Source: Thermoplasmata archaeon (GTDB taxonomy: Archaea; Thermoplasmatota; Thermoplasmata; Lutacidiplasmatales; UBA184). Taken from it: DNA of 64,000 bases. The stretch lies in contig DAHUZP010000057.1 in NCBI GenBank assembly GCA_027306505.1, positions 80,317 to 144,316 on the forward strand, written 5' to 3'. Under the pieces are notes generated by a model. It was not told the origin of the DNA and did not search any database. It saw nothing but the letters and a program-made list of their open reading frames with translations. Both the position numbers and the translations under genes were made by a program. Below are positions 42,637 to 50,538 of the stretch, piece after piece; position 1 is the stretch's first letter; each line of letters begins with the position of its first letter.

Positions 42637-43308
42637 ATGGGACGACAGGTCCCCGCGGGCATCTCGGGTGCTCGTCGGGTATCCCTGAAGGGCCCGCTGG
42701 CGCTTGAAAACGTGGGGCTGAAGACGACCTCCAAGACCCGGCATCCTGAGACCCGGGCCGAGCCCCCCGTTCCGAGCGGCGGCGCTCCGGCCGTGAACCT
42801 CCCTTCGCTCTCGCGGGCGATCCGCAGGGCGGTCGGGCACGACGGCATGCGACGGGAGGATGCGGACGCGATCGCGGGGCACATCCTCAACTTCTTCGGG
42901 TTCAACGAGCGGATCATCGACAACGTCTTGGAACCGGACGATCGAGACACGTTCTACATGCTCGAGGACTCCGGCATCCTCGAGACGGAGCGCGACGAGA
43001 CGACGCTCTACGACGGCCGTGAATGGCGGATCCACTACTGGATGTTCCGCAAGGATCGCATCCTCCAGCTCGCGAAGGAAGAGGCGGAAGCTTCGGCCGA
43101 GGACGAAGAGCCGGTCGGGTCTCCGGCCGATGCCCGCGCCCCAGGACCGGCCCCGGTCTTCGTCCCGACCGCGGACTCCTCGGTCTATCACCATCTCTCC
43201 GACGAAGCCTGGGGCAAGCGGGAACCCGGAGAGGAGGAGTCCGCCGAGGCTCCCCAGGTCGCCCCCCCCCATGCCCGGTTCTCCCGGGGCACTTCCGGCC
43301 CCAGTTGA
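42637..43308 (+). CDS. archaeal conserved protein resembling DUF6015
   Basis: A protein of about 223 residues. The central part, about 45-130, is compact and looks conserved: LSRAIRRAVGHDGMRREDAD, IAGHILNFFGFNERIIDNVL, DRDTFYMLEDSGILETERDE and TTLYDGREWRIHYWMFRKDR. The pattern suggests a winged-helix-like fold. From memory this matches a short archaeal family of unknown function listed as DUF6015; I could not verify that. Residues 1-40 and the last 80 or so are low complexity. ATG 42628, three codons upstream, is an equally good start; CTTATAT is 21 nt from that one and 30 nt from this one. The wing-like core may bind nucleic acid; this is inference. Confidence 0.65.
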   Translation: MGRQVPAGISGARRVSLKGPLALENVGLKTTSKTRHPETRAEPPVPSGGAPAVNLPSLSRAIRRAVGHDGMRREDADAIAGHILNFFGFNERIIDNVLEPDDRDTFYMLEDSGILETERDETTLYDGREWRIHYWMFRKDRILQLAKEEAEASAEDEEPVGSPADARAPGPAPVFVPTADSSVYHHLSDEAWGKREPGEEESAEAPQVAPPHARFSRGTSGPS

Positions 43309-43398
43309 TCCGGTCCAGCGCCCGGCACCGCCTTCCCGATCGGGTCCTCCGGCCCGACCTCTAACCCCCCTCAAGTAGGGGGGGAGCTTCGCGCTCCC

Positions 43399-44025
43399 GT
43401 GCGTCGGTTCCTCCTGCTCGTCCACCGTGTGCCCGTGGACGGAGAGTTCACGCTCAACGACCTCGCCGGGTCCGGGGGTCGCATGGACGAGGTCGCCTCC
43501 GTCGTGGGCGCGGCCTTCGTGGTCTCGAACGCCCTTCGGAGAGACACCTCCCTCACGCTGCTCCTCCTTCAGGACCCGACCCGGGCCCGTAGGATCCGGA
43601 TGGAGGGCGCACGGCTGAAGTTCCTCAATCCGGATGAGCGCTCGACGGCGGCGCTGCTCAAGAACGCGCTCGTGCGCACATGGACCCGGCCCGAGGTCGA
43701 GATGGAGACCACCCCGGGCATCTTCGTCGGCCCCTCCGGGTCGCTCGAGGAGGAGCTTCGCGCCTTCGCGGCGCTCCCAGGCACCTGCTGGGCGACGGAG
43801 GAGGGCAGTCCGCTGCGGGCCTCTCCTCTCGGACCGACGGGGGAGGCGGGCATCGTGCTGAGCGACCCGTGGGACCCTTCGGTGGAGGAACGGGCGGTCC
43901 TGGAGCGGCTGGGGCTCCCGAAGATCGCTCTTGGACCTCGGTCGCTGCGAGCCTCCCAGTGCGTCGTGGTCCTCCAGAACGAGATGGACCTGAGAGAGGC
44001 CGCCTCTTCCTCCTCCTCCCCCTAG
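43399..44025 (+). CDS. trmY: tRNA (pseudouridine(54)-N1)-methyltransferase TrmY
   Basis: A 208-residue SPOUT-class methyltransferase that makes N1-methylpseudouridine at tRNA position 54, an archaeal modification. The N-terminal signature FLLLVHRVPVDGEFTLNDLA then GSGGRMDEVASVVGAAFVVS is diagnostic (LNDL-x-G-x-GRMD). GEAGIVLSDPWDPS and KIALGPRSLRASQCVVVLQN are the SAM-binding trefoil-knot segments. The protein ends in a Ser run. The GTG start is 25 nt after a TCAAGTA element. It is one of several tRNA-modification genes in this window (bud32, thiI-like, queC, cca). Confidence 0.92.
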   Translation: MRRFLLLVHRVPVDGEFTLNDLAGSGGRMDEVASVVGAAFVVSNALRRDTSLTLLLLQDPTRARRIRMEGARLKFLNPDERSTAALLKNALVRTWTRPEVEMETTPGIFVGPSGSLEEELRAFAALPGTCWATEEGSPLRASPLGPTGEAGIVLSDPWDPSVEERAVLERLGLPKIALGPRSLRASQCVVVLQNEMDLREAASSSSSP

Positions 44026-44093
44026 GACCGGTGCCCTGCCCTGCCCTGCGAGCGGTCTAGGCTAGGGTGCCTAAAGGCTCGGGGGAGGGGGCC

Positions 44094-45128
44094 TTAGGAG
44101 GGGGAGAGCGCCTTTTCGAGGGTGCGCCGCTCGAGGCCTCCCACGACCGCGGTCAGTCGGACCCGGTCCCAGCGCTCAGGGTGGGTGCGGAAGCCGGGGG
44201 TGAGCTCGACCGGCTCGTGGAGCTCATGGCGGAAGGTCTCGACGATCCGGTGGTAGGCGCCGAAGGTGAGGTCGCTCCCACCCTCCACGAAGAGGATGGT
44301 GGGTCCCGCCCGGTCCCGGATCTCGAAGTCGAGCAGTCCCTCGCGGAGCGCCTGGCGGACGATGCCCTCCGCATCGCTCGGGTGTCCCTCCGCGAAGAGG
44401 AGCGTCGCGAGCCCTCCGTCCGAGAGGAGGCGACGGACATGGGCGAGGTCGACGTTCATCTCGGAGGGATGGCGGACCATGTCCACCAGCCCCGCGACGA
44501 GGGCCCTGAGGTAGGAGTTCCGGTAGTGGAAGACCTGCTTGATGGGGAGCCGATCGAACTTGCGCAGCCTCTCGTTCGAGAAGAGGAGGAGCGCCCCGCC
44601 CTGGGCCTGGAGCTCCTCGAGGGCCTTCGAGGTGTTCTCCCGGATCCGGGCGCTCGTGGAGAGCTCCGCTTGGAAGGGCAGGAAGACGCCGCTCACGGGC
44701 AGCGCCCCCACCTCGCGGGCGAGGGTGAGGCAGAACGGTGCGAGAGCGCTGCCCGTTCCTCCTCCCAGTCCCGCCAGCAGGAAGATGAGGTCGTAGCCCC
44801 GGAAGCGGGCGATCAGGTCCTCGCGGCACTCTGCGGACGCCTTGAGCACGGCCTCACGGTCGCCACCGCTCCCGCGACCGGCGAGGGTGGCCTGAGCGAC
44901 CAGGATCCTCATGTCGGCGCGTGCCGTGAGGAGGTGGTGCCCGTCGGTGTTGACGGCGAGCGTGTCCACCCCGGCCAAGTGCTGGTCGAAGAGGTCGGTC
45001 ACCGCTTCGGAGCCGGCCCCGCCGAGACCGACCACCAGGGCCTTGGGGACCCTCGCGAGGTCGTTCCACGGGATGGAGTCGAATCCGTCGTGGGCGGTCG
45101 GCGAGCTCGAACCTCCGACCATCGTCAC
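44094..45128 (-). CDS. FtsZ-like tubulin-superfamily GTPase with altered T7 loop
   Basis: A 344-residue FtsZ homologue. The GTP-binding loops are visible: T1 GLGGAGSEAV (residues 34-43), VNTDGHHL (59-66), T3 GRGSGGDREAV and T4 signature LGGGTGSALAP (121-131, normally GGGTGTG). The T7 synergy loop reads NVDLAHVRRLL (225-235). The first Asp is kept (Asp227), but the second catalytic Asp of FtsZ (E. coli Asp212) is His230. That change is expected to weaken or alter GTP hydrolysis. No disordered linker or conserved C-terminal peptide for FtsA/SepF is evident. It lies 38 nt downstream of a double ribbon-helix-helix regulator. It is probably a secondary, non-canonical FtsZ, and a canonical copy is expected elsewhere. 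Confidence 0.88.
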   Translation of the reverse strand: MTMVGGSSSPTAHDGFDSIPWNDLARVPKALVVGLGGAGSEAVTDLFDQHLAGVDTLAVNTDGHHLLTARADMRILVAQATLAGRGSGGDREAVLKASAECREDLIARFRGYDLIFLLAGLGGGTGSALAPFCLTLAREVGALPVSGVFLPFQAELSTSARIRENTSKALEELQAQGGALLLFSNERLRKFDRLPIKQVFHYRNSYLRALVAGLVDMVRHPSEMNVDLAHVRRLLSDGGLATLLFAEGHPSDAEGIVRQALREGLLDFEIRDRAGPTILFVEGGSDLTFGAYHRIVETFRHELHEPVELTPGFRTHPERWDRVRLTAVVGGLERRTLEKALSPS

Positions 45129-45166
45129 TCCTGGGGGAGGGCCCCGGATCTCGGGGGTCGGCGGCG

Positions 45167-45547
45167 TCAGCCACCCTCGGTCACGAGCCCATCCCCTTCA
45201 GGAGAGGAACCCCGATGGGCGCTGCCACCACCGTGGCCGGAGTGCCGGCCGAGCTGCTCGAGCTTGCTGCGGACGTACTCCCGCACGGCGGTGCGGATCG
45301 CGTCCTCCATGTCCACGTTGACGCCCTCGTCCGCGAGCTCCTTCAGCTGGAGGTAGTCGTGGTGGGGAAGGCTCACCAGGGTCTTTCGCGAGCGCGTGGT
45401 GGGAAGCTGCACTTGGATGTACTCCTCGAGGGCCGCTCGAATGGTGTCCGAGATCGTGGGATGCCCCAGGTTCTCCTGGATCCTCTTGAGCCCGTCCACC
45501 AATTCTTGCGGGATGCGGACCGTTACCCGCTCCGACGTATCGGGCAT
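45167..45547 (-). CDS. double ribbon-helix-helix (CopG-like) regulator upstream of the FtsZ-like gene
   Basis: A 126-residue protein with two RHH units. The first reads RVTVRIPQELVDGLKRIQEN then TISDTIRAALEEYIQ. The second reads KTLVSLPHHDYLQLKELADE then VDMEDAIRTAVREYVRSKL. A Gly/Ser-rich tail follows. Each unit has the beta strand plus two helices of MetJ/CopG DNA-binding proteins, so one chain may form the whole dimer-like unit. An upstream in-frame TTG (45583) exists, but a TATTATG-like element around 45591-45598 fits the ATG at 45547 better. It lies in the same direction as the FtsZ-like gene, 38 nt ahead. This layout resembles haloarchaeal cdrS-ftsZ2, in which an RHH factor controls division genes. 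Confidence 0.82.
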   Translation of the reverse strand: MPDTSERVTVRIPQELVDGLKRIQENLGHPTISDTIRAALEEYIQVQLPTTRSRKTLVSLPHHDYLQLKELADEGVNVDMEDAIRTAVREYVRSKLEQLGRHSGHGGGSAHRGSSPEGDGLVTEGG

Positions 45548-45678
45548 GGGCGTCTGACACTCGTCGGACAGATAGATGCTCAAGGCGGTTCATAATGTTT
45601 TGCCACCGGTAGGCAGCCGACGGAGGTCCCCTGCGGACGGGGGTGGAGGGCCTCGAGTCTTCGCCTGGGGCGCCCGGT

Positions 45679-46383
45679 TCACGAGGTGGACGGGACCGGC
45701 GCCTGGGCGTGGAGCAGCCGGCTCCCGCGCTCGAGGAGGGCGAGCTCCGTCGGGGCGAGGGACCCCGGGTCCAGCGAGTAGAGGAAGGCCCCCTTGGACT
45801 CCATCGCGAGGTCACGGATGAGGTCGAGCATCCGTCGGACGTTGCGCACGTTGGTCGACTCGACCACCGTCTCGAGCCCTGGGAGGACCGCGACCCGCTT
45901 CAAGCCGGCAGCGAAGTGACGGGAGACGACGTCCGCGATATGGTCCACGTCGGCCGGGGAGACGTGCTCCTCGCCCTCCATCCGGGAGACCTTGAGCACG
46001 GTCGCGCCCCCGAGCCCGTAGCCCCGGGACAGTTCCTCCTTCCCCAGGTGGGTGAAGGCGAGCAGTCTCGTGGGCTCAACGTGCGTCTTGCGCACCAGGT
46101 TCCAGACGTCCTGCTCCCGATAGGTCTCGAGGGCGGAGATCGGATCGGAAAGCGTCCAGGTCCACGGCACCTTGCTCCGCAGCCGCTGGGCCGCCTCCGC
46201 CGAGGGCACGACCTGCCCGCCCAGGGCGGAGGGAGCGGCGGGGGCTCGGGGCCACGACGCGCCGCTCGGACGAGCGGAGGGCGCGAGAGGGCTCCCGCCC
46301 TGCGCGTTGCCGACCTCCTCTTCCTTGCGCTTCCTCAGCCGGAAGAGCCCAGAGGTGCCAAGGCAGACGAGCAGCACCTGCAT
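45679..46383 (-). CDS. DUF835 domain protein with N-terminal membrane segment
   Basis: A protein of about 234 residues. It opens with a short hydrophobic stretch (MQVLLVCLGTSGLFRLRKRK), then about 60 residues of Ala/Pro/Ser linker. The C-terminal 150 residues resemble DUF835: ETYREQDVWNLVRKTHVEPT, ADVDHIADVVSRHFAAGLKR, VAVLPGLETVVESTNVRNVR and YSLDPGSLAPTELALLERGS. The family's usual D-GLEYL strand is PGLETV here. The function of DUF835 is not known; it occurs in archaeal putative sensors. In-frame starts at 46458 (GTG) and 46497 are possible, and CTTAAG at 46506-46511 would fit the former. Confidence 0.65.
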   Translation of the reverse strand: MQVLLVCLGTSGLFRLRKRKEEEVGNAQGGSPLAPSARPSGASWPRAPAAPSALGGQVVPSAEAAQRLRSKVPWTWTLSDPISALETYREQDVWNLVRKTHVEPTRLLAFTHLGKEELSRGYGLGGATVLKVSRMEGEEHVSPADVDHIADVVSRHFAAGLKRVAVLPGLETVVESTNVRNVRRMLDLIRDLAMESKGAFLYSLDPGSLAPTELALLERGSRLLHAQAPVPSTS

Positions 46384-46559
46384 GCCACCGAGAGGGCGAG
46401 GACCCACGAAGCTTCGGTCCGTCTCCCGGCGAGGAGACGGCCACCGCTCAGGTGTCACGGGGAGAGGGAAGGCGGAGGTGGGCCGCTTCCCCCCCATCGA
46501 CCCTGCTTAAGGGCCAGGGCGAGTGATAAGCTCGTTGCCTACAGGTCCCGGGCTTCGCG

Positions 46560-47915
46560 TCAACGGAAGGTCGCGGCGAGGAACACCGCGCCCATCTGCG
46601 CCTTCACGAGCGTGGGGATCGCCGTCCGCCGGCCTTTGAGGTCGTTCTCGAGCCAATGGGCGACCGAGTTGATCTGGTCCTCGGTGGACCGCAGGAGCCC
46701 TTCACGGGCGAAGGTCCCCGGTACGGCCTGCTCACCGATGAATCGGTGGAGCGTCCCCAGGAGCCTCAGGTCGGTCACGCGCGCATCGACCTCCTTTCGG
46801 AACACCTCCGCGTGGGTCACAGGTCCTGGAGGGTCCGGCACCGGCTCCAGGCCCTCCCTGCGCGAGGGGAAGTCGAGCAGGCTCTCCAGACAGTCGCGGA
46901 AGGTCCCAGGGCGAAGGCTTCCCTCGCGGCGCAGGGTCTGGTAGGCCGAACGCAATAGGTTCACGACGCGGGAGCGCCGCTCCAGTCGACCCGCTTCGAG
47001 GGTCGCCCGGTCGGCGGGGGCCTCGCTGGTGTCGCCGGATCGCGGGTCGGCGAAGAGCGGGACCTCCGAGAGGAGTCCCAGGACCCGCGGGTCGAGGCTC
47101 TCCGCGTACTCGATGCTTCCCGCCCCCTGGCGCAGCACTCGGCGGGGGTCGAGCCCTCGATGAAGGAGGTACTGGACGGCCTCGTGGGTCGAAGGGGCGC
47201 GAAGGACGTAGGGCGCGAGGATCGTCCCCCACGGGTCGCTGGGGAGCGCCGGCTCCAGGGGTAACCCCAGGGCCCGGGGCGGACCGACGAGGGCGGACTG
47301 CAGCTCCTCGTGCGGCCGGTTGAGGTAGAAGTAGGCGCCTCCCGCCGTGGAGTTGTGCAGGCTCACCAGCAGGGAGGGCCGCAGCGTGTCGATGAGGCGC
47401 GCGAGCGCCTGCGTCTCGGAGGGGGCGGCGGAGAAGTCGTAGGCCGGGGCAAAGTAAGGGAAGCACCACTCCTTCTGGTGCGAGGGTGGCGGGCGGTAGC
47501 CGTGATGGGCGTAACGGACGAAGGAGAAGGAGGAGGTGAGCCACCCTTCGTTCAGTCGTAGGCCGTCACGGTCGAGCGCCGGGAGCAGCACGAAGCGGGT
47601 CCCCAGTTGAGCGGCCGCCTTCGGATGCTCGGCGAGGGCACGGGCGATCTCGAGCGTGGTGAGGGTGCCGACGGGGTCGTTAGGATGCGCGCCTCCGACG
47701 ATGAGGGCGGTCCGGTCCCCCTCTCCCGCTTCCAGGCCGATGAGGGCGTCGCCGTGGGTGGTCTGTCCGATCCGGCGGACGCGCACCGTCCCGGGGTGCT
47801 GTCGCGCGAGGCCGAGCGATCCCTCGTCGAGCTCCTTGGCGGTCAGGAAGCGGGGCAAGTCGGCGACGCTCCCGAGGAGCTCCTCCACCTCCCCGAGACC
47901 GAGGGCAGCGGACAC
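46560..47915 (-). CDS. M14-like zinc carboxypeptidase / deacylase family protein
   Basis: A 451-residue protein resembling the M14 carboxypeptidase and succinylglutamate-desuccinylase fold. The first zinc motif is LIVGGAHPNDPVGTLT, in which His77 is kept but the usual Glu (HxxE) is Asp80. The third ligand is His187 in LLVSLHNSTAGG. The catalytic Glu is likely Glu269 in GSIEYAES. LPALDRDGLRLNEGW corresponds to the substrate-binding N-x-DG-R region. No signal peptide is present, so it acts in the cytoplasm. The GTG start at 47915 is the only reasonable one. The C-terminal 150 residues are helical and of unknown role. Amide or peptide hydrolysis is likely; the substrate is unknown. Confidence 0.72.
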   Translation of the reverse strand: MSAALGLGEVEELLGSVADLPRFLTAKELDEGSLGLARQHPGTVRVRRIGQTTHGDALIGLEAGEGDRTALIVGGAHPNDPVGTLTTLEIARALAEHPKAAAQLGTRFVLLPALDRDGLRLNEGWLTSSFSFVRYAHHGYRPPPSHQKEWCFPYFAPAYDFSAAPSETQALARLIDTLRPSLLVSLHNSTAGGAYFYLNRPHEELQSALVGPPRALGLPLEPALPSDPWGTILAPYVLRAPSTHEAVQYLLHRGLDPRRVLRQGAGSIEYAESLDPRVLGLLSEVPLFADPRSGDTSEAPADRATLEAGRLERRSRVVNLLRSAYQTLRREGSLRPGTFRDCLESLLDFPSRREGLEPVPDPPGPVTHAEVFRKEVDARVTDLRLLGTLHRFIGEQAVPGTFAREGLLRSTEDQINSVAHWLENDLKGRRTAIPTLVKAQMGAVFLAATFR

Positions 47916-47942
47916 GGACTCCCATGAGCGAAGCTAGCGCAT

Positions 47943-48713
47943 CTACCTAGCGTTCGCCCTCGTACGAGACCGGGGAGGCGCTCCGAGGAGGGGGTCCAGG
48001 ACGCCCGCCTCGCGGAAGCCTTGGGCCCGAAGGCGGCAGGAGTCGCAGTGGCCGCAGGGGCGAGAGCCTCCGGCGTAGCAGCTCCAGGTGAGGGACCAGG
48101 GGACGTGGAGCCTCTCGCCCCACCGGACGATCCCCGCCTTGCTCTTTCCAAGGAGAGGGGCCTCGATCCGGGGCGACCCTCGCCCCTCCACGGCGCGCGC
48201 CGTGGCCTTCCGGGCCAGCCGTTCGAAGGCCCGGAGGAACTCTGGTCGACAGTCCGGATATCCGGAGTAGTCGATCGCGTTGACCCCCAGGTAGATCGCC
48301 TCCGCCCCCCGGGACTCCGCGACGGCCAGGGCGAGCGAGAGCAGGATCGTGTTCCGGGCAGGCACGTAGGTGGAGGGGATCCCCCGTCGGAGCATCTCCT
48401 TCGCCGAACGGTCCTTGGGCAGGGCCTGGGAACGGCGGGTGAGCGCCGAGGGGGCGATCTCCTGCAGGGGGACCGTCACCTCGATCGCCTCCAGCGCCCG
48501 ATAGTGCCGTGCCAGGGCCCGGGCAGAGCGGAGCTCACGAACATGGCGCTGACCGTACTGGACCGAGAGGGTGATGGGGCGGTGCCCGCGGGAGGCCGCG
48601 ATGGCGAGGCAAGTGGCCGAGTCCATGCCCCCTGAGAGCAGAACGACCGCAGGGGTCGACTTCGGTTCGCGGCGACCGGGTCCTCGGACCCGGGAGGACG
48701 TTCGGCTAGCCAT
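47943..48713 (-). CDS. queC: 7-cyano-7-deazaguanine synthase QueC
   Basis: QueC converts 7-carboxy-7-deazaguanine to preQ0 with ATP and ammonia; in archaea preQ0 goes into archaeosine at tRNA position 15. The N-terminal PP-loop is VVLLSGGMDSATCLAIA. Then come TLSVQYGQRH, IPSTYVPARNTILLSLALA, YLGVNAIDYSGYPDCRPEFL and the zinc site with four cysteines in CYAGGSRPCGHCDSC. About 22 basic N-terminal and 25 C-terminal residues lie outside the fold. The start overlaps the end of the DUF92 gene by 8 nt, so the two are an operon. QueD and QueE are not in the window. Confidence 0.95.
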   Translation of the reverse strand: MASRTSSRVRGPGRREPKSTPAVVLLSGGMDSATCLAIAASRGHRPITLSVQYGQRHVRELRSARALARHYRALEAIEVTVPLQEIAPSALTRRSQALPKDRSAKEMLRRGIPSTYVPARNTILLSLALAVAESRGAEAIYLGVNAIDYSGYPDCRPEFLRAFERLARKATARAVEGRGSPRIEAPLLGKSKAGIVRWGERLHVPWSLTWSCYAGGSRPCGHCDSCRLRAQGFREAGVLDPLLGAPPRSRTRANAR

Positions 48714-49494
48714 AATACAACGCCACCGCGAGTAGCGCCGTGGAGAGCATCGCGAGGAAGTTCACCTGACCCTTCCCAAGGTAGCCCCGGTTCTCCAGCG
48801 TCGCCCCGAGGAGGCTGTCGATCTGGCAGCCGAGGAAACCGAGCACGGTGCCTCCCGCGAACCAAAGCCTCACGGAGCCGGTGACCCCCCCAAGCCCCCC
48901 GAACAGGAAGAAGAAACCGGCCCCGGCGGCGACGGTGAGGAGGCTTCCCACGAGCGCCCAAAGCTCCCCGACGACGCTGATCCCCCCGTTCGTGCCGGCT
49001 CTCACCTTGCCGGTCCCGAGGATGCTCACGGCCTTCCCGGAGAGCACGCCGAACTCGCTCGCGAAGGTGTCCGCGGTGCCGCAGGCGAGCGAGGAGACGT
49101 AGACGAAGGGGATGAAGCCCGGGATCGACCCCGCGTTGGAGAGGGGGACCAGGAGCACGAGACCCATCGGGACGAGGATATGGGAGAGGACGTTGTGGAC
49201 CCCCCGTTCCCCGGCCTTCCCTTCCGCGACCTTTCGGGCCTTCTTCTCCTCCCAGCCGTACCGGGTGGCGAGGGTGCCTCCCAGAACGAAGAGGATGAGC
49301 ATCGCCAGGTAGGGCGGACCTCCGATGACGACGATGGTGACCCCGAAGACCACCGCGATGAGCGCCGCGTAGGGGGTCAAGACCCGGCTGCGGGCGGCGG
49401 CGACCCCCAGGGCGAGGGTGACCACGACCCCGATCGCCGCGCCGATCCAGCCATCGGGGTTGAGGCTGCTGATCAGGGGCTCGCCTAGGCTCAA
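48706..49494 (-). CDS. DUF92 integral membrane protein
   Basis: A 262-residue membrane protein with about seven helices. It carries the three DUF92 signatures: SSLACGTADTFASEFGVLSG, VRAGTNGGISVVGELW and LGCQIDSLLGATLENRG. DUF92 includes the plastid phytyl-phosphate kinase VTE6, so an archaeal role in isoprenoid alcohol phosphate metabolism is a reasonable guess but unproven. The start is a TTG at 49494, and the minus-strand TATA-like TTTTATACC lies about 36 nt upstream. It overlaps queC by 8 nt downstream. Confidence 0.87.
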   Translation of the reverse strand: MSLGEPLISSLNPDGWIGAAIGVVVTLALGVAAARSRVLTPYAALIAVVFGVTIVVIGGPPYLAMLILFVLGGTLATRYGWEEKKARKVAEGKAGERGVHNVLSHILVPMGLVLLVPLSNAGSIPGFIPFVYVSSLACGTADTFASEFGVLSGKAVSILGTGKVRAGTNGGISVVGELWALVGSLLTVAAGAGFFFLFGGLGGVTGSVRLWFAGGTVLGFLGCQIDSLLGATLENRGYLGKGQVNFLAMLSTALLAVALYYG

Positions 49495-49526
49495 GAACTC
49501 CCCTGGCCGGGGCGCTCCTCCCCATG

Positions 49527-49534
49527 GTATAAAA
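49527..49534. promoter_or_regulatory. shared TATA element between the DUF92 and DNA methyltransferase genes
   Basis: GGTATAAAAGACC can act in both directions. On the minus strand it lies about 36 nt before the DUF92 TTG. On the plus strand it lies about 70 nt before the methyltransferase ATG at 49599, giving a leader of about 40 nt. Only one strong TATA is seen in the 104-nt gap. Confidence 0.45.
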
Positions 49535-49598
49535 GACCCCCGTTGGGGACAGGACGGACCAAAGTTCAGGTAGCGGCAATGCCTGCGGAAGCACGCCG

Positions 49599-50522
49599 AT
49601 GGGCGAACGCTCCTCGACTTCCGGCACGGCCCGCGGGGCCGGTCGCGGCGGCTCGGGGGAGCTGCTCCGGCGCCTCGCTCCCCCCGCCCTATTCCGGACT
49701 GCCCATGGCGTCTCCCTCGTCGGCGACGCCCTCACCCTCCTTCGCACCCTCCCTTCGCAAAGCGTCGACCTGGTCCTGACCTCCCCACCGTACGATGGTC
49801 AGCCACGCTACGGCGACGGTGAGCGGTACGACCGGGAGTGGTTCGTAGGGTACTTCCTCCTCACCACCCGGGAGGTCCTCCGGCTGCTCCGCCCGAGGGG
49901 GAGCTTCGTGCTCAACTACCGCTCGAAGCGCGCGGGGGCGGAGCGCGGCACGCTCCAGTACGAGCTCGTGCTCGCGCTCAAGGAGCAGGGGTTCCTCTTC
50001 TGCGAGGACTTCGTTTGGGGCAAGCCCTCGCCCCCTCCGGGGAAGTTCCGACGGTTCCTCAAGGACGCGGTAGAGTACTGCTTCCAGTTCGCGAAGACCG
50101 AGGACTGGCAGTTCTTCCCCGAGCAGTGCCTCGCCCCGGCGCGCTGGGACGCGAAGGACCGGGCCCGGAGGCGGGCGCTCCCTCAGAACTATGTTCGCGT
50201 GAACGAACCCTCCGGACAGGGGAGGAAGCGGGCGCTCGCGGGGCCGGACATGGTCCGTCCCTCCACCCTGCTGCTCGTCGAGCCCGAGTTCTCGCGGAAC
50301 CCGACCGAGCATCCGGCCCGCTTCCCCGTCGAGATCCCGGAGTTCTTTGTGCGGTTGCTGACCCGACCCGGGGACCTGGTGCTCGACCCCTTCGCCGGTA
50401 CCGGCACGACCGCCGTCGCCGCCGAAGGGCTGGGTCGGCGTTGGATCGTCTGCGAGGCGGAGACGAGCTACGCCCGGGCGATCGAGGACCGACTGAGGCC
50501 CCTTGGGAAGAGGCGCTCCTGA
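49599..50522 (+). CDS. DNA methyltransferase (N4-cytosine/N6-adenine, PF01555-like), no partner nuclease
   Basis: A 307-residue beta-class DNA methyltransferase. The catalytic motif comes first, LVLTSPPYDGQ at 58-68. The S-adenosylmethionine motif comes last, DLVLDPFAGTGTTAVAAEGL. TSPPY favours N4-cytosine methylation, though some N6-adenine enzymes share it. FVLNYRSKRAGAERGTLQYE and VWGKPSPPPGKFRRFLKDAV are in the target-recognition part. No restriction endonuclease gene lies next to it, so it is a solitary methylase that may mark DNA for replication, repair or regulation. The first 30 residues are Gly/Arg/Ser-rich. The target sequence is unknown. Confidence 0.88.
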   Translation: MGERSSTSGTARGAGRGGSGELLRRLAPPALFRTAHGVSLVGDALTLLRTLPSQSVDLVLTSPPYDGQPRYGDGERYDREWFVGYFLLTTREVLRLLRPRGSFVLNYRSKRAGAERGTLQYELVLALKEQGFLFCEDFVWGKPSPPPGKFRRFLKDAVEYCFQFAKTEDWQFFPEQCLAPARWDAKDRARRRALPQNYVRVNEPSGQGRKRALAGPDMVRPSTLLLVEPEFSRNPTEHPARFPVEIPEFFVRLLTRPGDLVLDPFAGTGTTAVAAEGLGRRWIVCEAETSYARAIEDRLRPLGKRRS

Positions 50523-50538
50523 GTCGGGCGGGCCTCGC

